DNA from: Sycon ciliatum
Taxonomy: Eukaryota; Porifera; Calcarea; Leucosolenida; Sycettidae
NCBI RefSeq assembly: GCF_964019385.1
Contig: NC_088644.1
Coordinates: forward strand, 22,739,866 to 22,803,865
Direction of reading: 5' to 3'
Length of the DNA: 64,000 nt
The notes beneath the pieces are model-generated. The model was not told the DNA's origin. It did not search any database and worked only from the letters and a program-made list of their open reading frames with translations. Position numbers and translations under genes: made by a program. Positions 50,601-61,200 of this stretch are shown here, one piece after another. Every line of letters starts with the position of its first letter. The stretch's first letter is position 1.

Positions 50601-53600
50601 TTTGGGTGATGTGTGTCAAGTCTCACACTTTGGGTGATGTGTGTCAAGTCTCACACTTTGGGTGATGTGTGTCAAGTCTCACACTTTGGGTGATGTGTGT
50701 CAAGTCTCACACTTTGGGTGATGTGTGTCAAGTCTCACACTTTGGGTGATGTGTGTCAAGTCTCACACTTTGGGTGATGTGTGTCAAGTCTCACACTTTG
50801 GGTGATGTGTGTCAAGTCTCACACTTTGGGTGATGTGTGTCAAGTCTCACACTTTGGGTGATGTGTGTCAAGTCTCACACTTTGGGTGATGTGTGTCAAG
50901 TCTCACACTTTGGGTGATGTGTGTCAAGTCTCACACTTTGGGTGATGTGTGTCAAGTCTCACACTTTGGGTGATGTGTGTCAAGTCTCACACTTTGGGTG
51001 ATGTGTGTCAAGTCTCACACTTTGGGTGATGTGTGTCAAGTCTCACACTTTGGGTGATGTGTGTCAAGTCTCACACTTTGGGTGATGTGTGTCAAGTCTC
51101 ACACTTTGGGTGATGTGTGTCAAGTCTCACACTTTGGGTGATGTGTGTCAAGTCTCACACTTTGGGTGATGTGTGTCAAGTCTCACACTTTGGGTGATGT
51201 GTGTCAAGTCTCACACTTTGGGTGATGTGTGTCAAGTCTCACACTTTGGGTGATGTGTGTCAAGTCTCACACTTTGGGTGATGTGTGTCAAGTCTCACAC
51301 TTTGGGTGATGTGTGTCAAGTCTCACACTTTGGGTGATGTGTGTCAAGTCTCACACTTTGGGTGATGTGTGTCAAGTCTCACACTTTGGGTGATGTGTGT
51401 CAAGTCTCACACTTTGGGTGATGTGTGTCAAGTCTCACACTTTGGGTGATGTGTGTCAAGTCTCACACTTTGGGTGATGTGTGTCAAGTCTCACACTTTG
51501 GGTGATGTGTGTCAAGTCTCACACTTTGGGTGATGTGTGTCAAGTCTCACACTTTGGGTGATGTGTGTCAAGTCTCACACTTTGGGTGATGTGTGTCAAG
51601 TCTCACACTTTGGGTGATGCGTGTCAAGTCTCACACTTTGGGTGATGTGTGTCAAGTCTCAATTGGATACGATTTTGTGGACCGTACCGAACCAATACAC
51701 ATAGTCCTTAGCAAGCGCATCCTGCTCTTGTTCCAAGTACAAGTGTCTGTAGGGTGTCGTGGTATTCCAAATTCTGACATGCATGCAGATGGAAGGCTGT
51801 CATCGCAAGGCTGCCATCACAAGCCTGGCATTGAGCGTCAATGAAAAGTTTCTGATATCTGGTGGAGATGATCGCATCATCAAAGTAAGAGCTTTCAATA
51901 TGCTTCTTTCCCCACAGTGATGTAAGCAAAACTCTGGAGCAGGGTTGATGCTCGTACTTGTAGCATAGCAGTTCTAACAGGATTTTATAAATATAGTCAA
52001 CACCGATTACAGTGTGATATCCAGCTCATAATGGCTAGACTATGTAGAGTGTTAGAGTTGGGATTAGGATTGAGATTACAGCTGACCAAGTTATCCCCCC
52101 CCCCCCCTCACCCCGACCCCGCCCCACCCCGGCCTCACTTTGAGGATAAATTGAAAACATTTGAGACCCGAGAAATTGCTGTGAGAAAGTGTTTCAGCAA
52201 ATCCAATGTTATCACACAATCAAGAAAGTCGATTAATGTATTGCTTCGACTGTACAGCGCTGACATGAGCACCACTGTGCTGTGATTCTTTTTTCTATTG
52301 TATTAGCTAGCTAGGCTTGTGACTGGCTGATATATCTTGTGGTCATAAGACCATTGCATGCAGTGCAAATTCGCATCATTTAACTTAGTATGCTGTTTTT
52401 GTTCACACTGTCGCGTGCCTGTCAGGTCTGGGATGTTAGCACATACGGCATTGTTCATGCTTTTGACCCGGAGCACTGTGTTTGCGGCGGGGCTGTGAAC
52501 TCACTAATTGCCATGCAGGGCAAGGTCATCGCTGTCGGCTGGGCAAGGCAAGGAGCTAACATGTCATGTCCTTCATGATAGATTTTATTTTCTATTCAAC
52601 AATGTTGTTGATATTTGGTTAGCGCAGAAATCTGGGGTTGGTCTTTCTAAACAGGTCAAGGTATGTGTTGATGTATGATATGGGGGATGAGGTGATCGGT
52701 TTTTCAACGGTGGGTAAGTGGGCTTTCATAAACAGGTCTGAATGCATGTTGAAGCAAGGTCTGGGGTCTGACGTGAGTGGTCTCTTAAACAGGTAGTCTC
52801 CTATTCCGGTGGTCACACAGGTTTTAGTATAATGTTCGTCAGGGAGTCAGAGCATTTTGGAAGATGACATATCTCAATATCCGAAATGATGTTCGGTTAA
52901 CCCCAAATCATGAGAGCCTGAGTGGAATTGGCGCATACTGGCTCATGTTGCCAACCACTGGTGGATGCCCACATGAGTAGCATCAGCCGAGTCCGAAATA
53001 GGATTTGACTTGTCAACCTTTTCCATCGAATTTTGCAAAGTTCAACTGTGGTTTTGACTCTCAAACCCAGTTTCCGTTGAAGCTTTCAAAAATTCAAAAC
53101 ACTTTAATATCTATACTATTACAGTGTGATTTTCTGGCTATGCGCTTCCTGTATTAGCACCGTCCCATGGAGGTTGCATTGTGAGTGACCCCCCCCCCCC
53201 CCTCCAGATATGGTCGTCTTTGCATACGGAAAATTGCTGACAGACTCCGGCCTGTTGTTCTTTCAGATTTCTCACGCAGTACGAAGTAAATAGCTGCTCA
53301 AGTTTTGTGATACACCCCACCTTTCTGGACAGTGCAAATGTAAGTTAGTGTTTTCCTGGCAGCATCCTGCTGTGCGTTAGGTTTTGATGTACGCTTGAAG
53401 CGCTTTTACGATTGTTTCTTCTGTACATGTAAAGGTGAAAGAAGGAGTATTGCCCCGTAAAGTACTGCATTAGCGCGCCACCATTCACCACTCCCTTTTG
53501 TGGTCGTGTTTGGAGGTGATGTCCTGTCTCCTGTCTGTACCGTACCGGGCCCACATTGCACACTCTGCAGTCAATACGTACTCAGTTCACATTTGAGCTC

Positions 53601-56319
53601 CACACAAGAACATGCTAAGTGTGAACTTAGTACACAAGGGTTCTCAAACCGTACAAACTTGTTGCACTCTGCCCTTTCCCTGGCTGCATAATCTAGGTGG
53701 GGCACTCTCGCGAGACGGGGCGTTCTCGCGGTACATTTCGGTAATTGGAATTATCTTGCTCTTACCTTCTGGAGTTTCTATTTGCCAATGCATGAAGTTT
53801 TGAAGCCACCAAGGGTCTGCACAAAAACAATGAAAATCATGTGTGAGAGGTAAGGCCTTGTACATGAGAAATTGGTGGTCACGTTTCTCCCTGTTGTATG
53901 TGCCTTGCTCTATTGTCAGTGTCTGCTCCAGCGCCGGGTGAGCCGGGTTTATCCACCCGGTTGGGCGGCGCTTGGACCCGGTTGAAAATATAGTACCGGG
54001 TCACCTGTGACCCGGTTGGTACTTTACACTTTCGAACTTTGAAAGGACTGACTACATGGCTTATTATTCAGTATTATTATTATAGACAACACCTCATGGC
54101 ATGAAAAGAAAATCAGCCAGTACGGGAGATGTGGGTGTTAACCAACCATGGTGAATAAAAGAAGAAAAGAAGAAATGTAATGGTCAAGACGGAGAAGCAT
54201 GGGAGGGACAGGTGATGGTGAATCTAGTGAGCAGATTTAAATGCGTCCAGGGTACTGGCGTTGCGCGTAGTACCGGGCAGCGCAAGCCAAGCAGAGTAGG
54301 CAACAAAGAGTGGAGAGTGTACAAGGGAGGACGTTTTAGCCAAGGGGAGGGCAACAGAGCATCTTGTCTGGGAGCCATCTATGATTCGGCACCAGTTATA
54401 CACGCTAAGATGGGGAGGATGTAGAGCTAGTTTAAATTTGTGAGCAAAAGTGAAAATTAATTTTTGACGGTGGGTCGACAGTGGGCAAGCATTTGCAAGG
54501 ACATACAGGGAAGCAGAAGAGTAGAGAGGGGGTAGACTAAACAGGATACGAAGCATTTTTCTATGGTGGATTTCGAGACGCTCAGCGAGAACCGAGGACA
54601 AGCCACACCAGCGTACATGAAAAGAGGCAGGATGTACAGTTTGTAAAGCTTGTATGTGTCAGATACTTCTTCTTTCGTAATTTTCTAATTCCTGTCCTCT
54701 CTTTCTAAATGCGGCTTATCCATTCGCCTTTATATTATTAGGCCTAGTTCCCGTTTATTGTCCGAATTAAAATAAACCAACCAACCAGTTAAATCATGTG
54801 ACTCGGCTGGTGAGACAGCGCCAGGTACACGTGTACCCGGCTCTGACCCGGTTGAAATGGTTGCGCCAGATACACGTGTACCCGGCTGTCCTACAATCCT
54901 AGAGCAGACACTGATTGTGTCTGACTGCACTGCACTGCAGGGACACAACACATACATCTGCCGGGCGGTGGTCGTCTCCAAGGCACACATTGTCACCGTG
55001 TCCTTCAATCTGGAGATCATAGTGTGGAATCTCCGCACCGGAGCGGTCGTGTCACGCATCAACTGCATGAGTGAGTCATCACAGCGGGTGCGGCACACCT
55101 CACAGCATGGCCGCAAGGACAACGTGCAGGGCAAAATCAGGACAGGACCAGCAACTCTCCTGAAAATGTTCCCGTTTTCCGTTCATACCACCAGTAAGGG
55201 TGTCGCTAGTAATATGAGCATGCCTAACAGCCTGTCTACAGCGCAGGAAATCTATGAAGGAGATCAGTCGGCTAAAGTAAGGAGCAGGGGCACTGCACAG
55301 AGCAGGGCCACTGCACAGAGAGGCCGAGCATCAGCCTTCCGTCGTCAACCTCGTGTGCCCAGGCGTCCACTAATTCTACAGGATCCAAAGGACAGACTCA
55401 CAATGGCGGGTCTCCGCGGTTCTCCTCGACGCTCCGACCAACTCAGTAAGGGCCAGGTGAGCGCGATACTGCAGGATTGGCTATGGCACCAGGTGACATG
55501 TTGTTTACAATGGATGGTTTTATGTGTGTGAGTGTGGGGTGGGGGTGTTTGTGTGTGTACGTTTGCGTGTGTGTAAGTTATGTAAGTTCTTTCATGCATG
55601 CCCATGTGCCTGTGTGAGAGAGTGCAGTGCTCGCCGATGGTACTAAACGTGTCAGTGCAGGTTTGTCTTTGGAAGACGGAACACCAGGTTTCCTTACCTG
55701 ATCAATCTTTTGTCTTTTGCAAGCTTCTGTAGGATATTTGTCTGATGTACCTTGCTGTAGTTAAATTATGTTATCGCCCTTTTGTCTATTGTAACTACTT
55801 GTACGTGGCAGAGGAGGTTAGTACAGAACATCTCAGAGCGTGAGTACATGCTGGATGCTGAGGCAATGGGAAAGGTGGGCAGCAACGATGGACACTACTG
55901 CTCATCTAAACAGGTATTTGTGGTTTCTGTAGCAGAACAAGAGAGTGCTTCTGCTAAGAATAGACCAAGTGAATGTACTGGTGTGCTGAACCATGACTCA
56001 ATGTGTGCTGCCCAATGCCACATCTGGTTTATACTGTGACTCTTCAGGCGACAACAAAATGATAATTTTTTCAAGAAACATCGGAGTGGCAACTCAAGTC
56101 TCAGGTGTCCATATTTGAATTGAATGTATATACAAAATAGAACTATGAAGTACAAGTAGACAGTCTTGTACTCTTCTCCTCCAGAATTTCACGATTATTA
56201 TAGTATTGATGCCCAGTCTTGGGTACTCTTTACAAGTATTTGAACCCATGAAAGATTCCTTTGTCATAAACGCATTTTGAAGTTGCCTTTACCGTTACAA
56301 GGAACGTACTTCAGTGCAC

Positions 56320-56370
<51 letters not shown>

Positions 56371-58148
56371 TTTCAGTTTAGCAGCTGACTGACTTAAAAG
56401 GTGATTATATTCTGCATGATAAAATGCTTTTGAATTGCGTTTGCACAATGGTATATTGGTGATTGTTTTCTACCCACAGCACATTGACGCCTTTCGAGTA
56501 TGCTGCGCGATCTACTTGGAGGGTCGCAAGGGTACCCACGCTAACCTTGTCACATCTGGTCATGATAGACATGTACGTAAGAATATGCTGGTACAGAGAC
56601 AGTCACAGGTTTGCTTGTCTGTGCTGGTACAAATACAGAGCTGTTTAAAACTTCTTTGCAGAAGTGAAGAGCTCAGTTTTTAGCCCTATGGGGTTAGTTC
56701 AGAGCTGTTTACCTCCATTGGGCCAGTGCAGGGCTATTTAGCGCCACTGCAGATGTGCGTGCAGAGCTCGGTTTAACAGCTCTGCACAAGTGCAGAGCTG
56801 TCAGCATCTTATTCAAGACTTGAAGTGCACTATTGACATGAGTAGTGGGCGATAGGTACAACGGTTGAGATTGGACTGCGATGGCATTCCCAGTGCCCAT
56901 GTGTTGTTCCTGCATGTAGAAGTTTGATTGTTTTTTAAAAGCATCATCCAAGATCACTGCATGTATTTCTGTGTGTGGTTGATGGATAATGGTGATGATA
57001 GTGGCACTAGGAAGAATGAAGCTCTGTAAACTAGCGAAGCTCATGACGTCTATTTTTCGCATTGATTTTCTTTTCCATTACAGGTGTACTTCTGGAACTT
57101 GATCACAGGGAGATGTCAAACAAAGTTTTGTCCCTTCCCTGAAGGTGAGGCTAGAAAGGCACAATAGCATTTCTCAGAATTAACCAGGTTAGCTCTACAG
57201 TACAAGCGAGTATTTTGCAGAAACCTGTGACTGGACGCATCTCCTTCTTCACGTCCAAATTTCAGAAGTCCACCTTCTTTCTTGTCGTCATTGCCCAATG
57301 GTCTCCTTCCGTCTGTTCCTGACTCGTGCAGTCCTGTTGTGTGTGTGTGGTTGACATCTTTTGTGCTGTGTCTTCTCGTCCAGTGGGAGGAAATGGGTTT
57401 GTATTGTGCGCCGGCAGTCCAGTTGGCAGGTATTTGGCCACGGCGAACGACAATGGCGATGTGATTCTATGGAGTTTGCACCAGTATGCAACTGTGAAGA
57501 AGCTTTCCGACCTGTTCTCCAGGCCCCACACCGAGGATGTGGCACCAAGTAAGACAGTCAATGTTTAGTGCTGCACTAGGCAATCCTGTAGACCTCTTAC
57601 AATGGGAAATATGGGAAATACAAAATACTCCACCTCCCACTGCAATACACATTCATTTTAGGTCTATTAGGGTGATGGCCTAGCTTTGCTAGGCACATTG
57701 GGTGCAGTATAGATCCTCTATGTCCGCAGACTGTATCCTCATTATTTTCATACTCAGTTCAGAGTTAGTCGAAATGGTGATTTCAAAACATGCAAATGAA
57801 TTTGCAGCCTGGAATATGTGAGGCAGTCGTGCCTGCAAAGCTAGCCACGGTTACCCATTCCAGGAGTCATTTTGAATGTGTCTTTGTATGCAGAGCACAC
57901 ATTCTGTGTAAAATGCTCTGCATTCAGCGCATCAAGCACTTGCAGCTGTCCATGCACTTGTGCTTGAATGTTTGCAGAGCGACATGTGGCATGGAGGGCT
58001 CACGGTGAGGAGATCTCCTCCCTTCTGTTTGTGCGCCACATTTACAGCCCACTGCTAGTTACGGCTAGTGTGAGTGGTGTAGTGGGGCTGTGGAACGTCT
58101 CGGGAGAGAGCATTGGGCTCTTTGGCCAGGTGGGTAGTAAAGGCTATT

Positions 58149-58215
<67 letters not shown>

Positions 58216-61200
58216 GTGTGTGTGTGTGTGTGTGTGTGTGCGCACGTGCATGCGCATGTGTGTGTGCGTGTGTGTGGGAGTATGACCTCCCCCCCCCCCC
58301 CCACATGAACTTCATGTGCCACTCTTGAGTCTTAGCCTGGCTGCAACTACCTCACATTCACTTAGCCTGGCTGCAACTACCTCACCGTCTTAGCCTGGTT
58401 GCAACTACCTCACATTCATTTCATGTGCCCTTCTTTGAACCTCCTGCTAGAAAGGTTTTAGCAATTAGGCACAATATAGCTGATAGTCTTTGTGTTCTAC
58501 ATGTAGTCAAGTTGGCATACTAACTGAACTGTATTCCTTTTGAAGCTGAATTGATTCATTACTACACTGGTTGTAGCAGCTGTGTGAACGGCAGAGTGCT
58601 TCAGGTGTAACCTGATCAAGAGGCCACCTGGTGAGTTCAGTCGCCACTCGGTGTACAAGAAGAGTGAAGAAAAGAATGCTGTTCCTTGGCACCGCATGTG
58701 TTCAAGGCATACACTTGTTTCTGAGACTGTCCACATTCCCAAAACAATGATAGACTGGTCAGTGAGCAGCGAGATCTTTCACCTGACGTCATGTTGAAGT
58801 TCCATTTTCGTTATCTCATCTCCTGCACAGAAACTCCATTGGGATCTGGAGAAGAGAGTCACCGCAACATACAAGAGGACACTGGCCTATGCTCGGGGGA
58901 ACGTACGAGAATTATCTCCTAGTAATCGTAAGGCGTACACGGTAACACTAAAACCAGCCAGCGGCACTTTCCGGTCAGACTATACAGACCAGCAAAACAA
59001 ACACGTGACCTCTGCTGCTAATGGCAGATTTCCTTCTGGCCCAAAGTTGGCATTTGGCAATGCTGGATCCTCTGATGCCAACACAACCTCAGCAAATGAT
59101 AGGAAGAAGCAGCAACCTAGCAATCAAAAGTCAACTGCCAATGGGGTGTCGAAGCCATCATCTGACAGAACTAAGGCATGTGGCACTGAAAGACAACCGG
59201 TTTGTGCAGGACAGCAATCTAGTTCTGCAAAACAACCGTCCACTGCTGAGAAACCATCGACTCGTAATCGTAGTGGCCAGCCACCGACTGTGGGCCAGCA
59301 ATCCTCTCCAGGCAATCGCAGGCCATCTGCTGCTAGTATACCAGTATCACCTGCAAGCCACACTCAGTCCTCATCACACTCATCTCATGCTCATCAACAC
59401 CAGCCAACTGGTCAACGATCAGCAGACAATATCCAGATACAGGATGGTGGAAAGCAGAGCCGTGGTTTAGGTACCAAACCACAGCCAGACAACCGCAGAT
59501 TACCTGCCACTGGTGTTACAAGAAAGGCATCCTCAAGCCTCCTTAGGTCATCTGATGGTGGACACCCTACTTACAAGCAGAATCAAATGTTTAGAGCACG
59601 TCGACAATCGGTCTTAAAAGAAACCCCGGCCGTCGAACGTCTGTCATCTGTGCAGCGAAGTCAAAGTTCCATGGAGCCAATTTCGGATGCACAGAAACTG
59701 CTGGTATACGTGGGTTCTAAATCAGCGATGGCGAGGAGGAGTTATGAAAAGTCACCAGAAAAGGTAGGTCCAATGCAACAATCCTGTATCCGACAACAAG
59801 CCTTGGGAATGTTCTCCCATCTGGATATCTGGATAACTAGGTTTCATTTTGCCAAGGTTTCAGAATTAAGAAGAAACATGCACATTTCCAAATTCCAACC
59901 AGTTCAGGAAGTGCTTTACAACCCGTCTTAACCATCACTGTGAGCACCTACTGTAAATATACAAAATTTCGGCGCTGCAAAATTTCGGCACTTCACGATT
60001 TTTGACATTTCGGCGGCGATTTATTTTCGGCGTGGGGTAGAGGGCATGGTATAGTGCGACAGATACTGTGAAAAATTTCATCGGCGTTTTAATTTAGGCG
60101 TTTTGGGTCGGTGCCGAATATAGCCGAAATTAAATAGCTGCCGAAAATTTGTATATTTACAGTCTTCTACTTTCTCCAAATCACATGTGTACAATCATGT
60201 TCTATCCCCTTTTACTCTTCTTCTCTCCTTCTCTGTCTCTGTCTCTGTCTCTCCTTCTCTCTGTCTCTGTTGCTGTCGCTTTTTCTATGCCTCTCCCCTC
60301 CACAACACACTCTCCCATTTCTTCTATGCCGTCTAATCAGTCCTCTGTCTGTCTGTACTGCAATTGGTTTGATTGTGTGTGTGTGTGTGTGTGTGTGTCT
60401 CTATCATCGCGGCATGATTTATATACACTCCAGTGGTTCAGTGTTTGGCTATTCTGGGGTTGATCCATGTTCTCTTTTTCCGCTGCAGGACCAGACACCA
60501 TGTCTGACTATTGATCGGCTTACGGTACATGACGACAGACTAAGCACAGAACGGTCGAGGACGAGTTCACTGCCGTTGGCCATGCAGGTGACCATGAGGA
60601 GTGGCATAGGTATGGTGTGGAATGACGAAATACCCACCACACAGGCTGTGGACGACTTGTACTGCGGGTACGATTTGCCGTCTTGTGAAGAAGCCAAAGT
60701 CGACGTGGCAGTCCAGCACACTCCTACTCAACGCCAGGCAGCACGTCTAAAGTGGGAGAACGAGGGTTTCAAGGAGAGTGCGGATCAGTTGCTGAATCAC
60801 GAACGTAGAACATACAGGAAGAACTCGAGAAGAAGAAGCAGACGGAGGTCTTCTTCAGGAATTCCCAAAGAGGATGACCCACTGTATAGAGAGAGTGACG
60901 GTAAGTTATTTACCTGTGCCCCTTCTCTCCTTCTCCTGATACAGGCTTTATAAGTATGCCGTGTTAGAAGATTCCTTTATGAAACTGACAGTTTCTTTGG
61001 CTTCCGTTCTGGTAATCAAGCTAACATGGGGCTGACTAAAAAAATTGCCCTATGTCCTTGGCATGGCCCTTCTCTTGAAAGTTAATGGTGATCTTTCCTC
61101 TATTCTCTACCCTCTACTCTACATACATGGATGTGGATCTAAGTAAAGGGAAGGAAAAGACCAAAAGATGGCTCAACATCCGAGTTTGGATGTGAATCTG

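Noticed and set aside
49615..51660. CRISPR-like array
   Set aside because: Units are directly adjacent with no spacers, in a eukaryotic intron; it is a tandem satellite.
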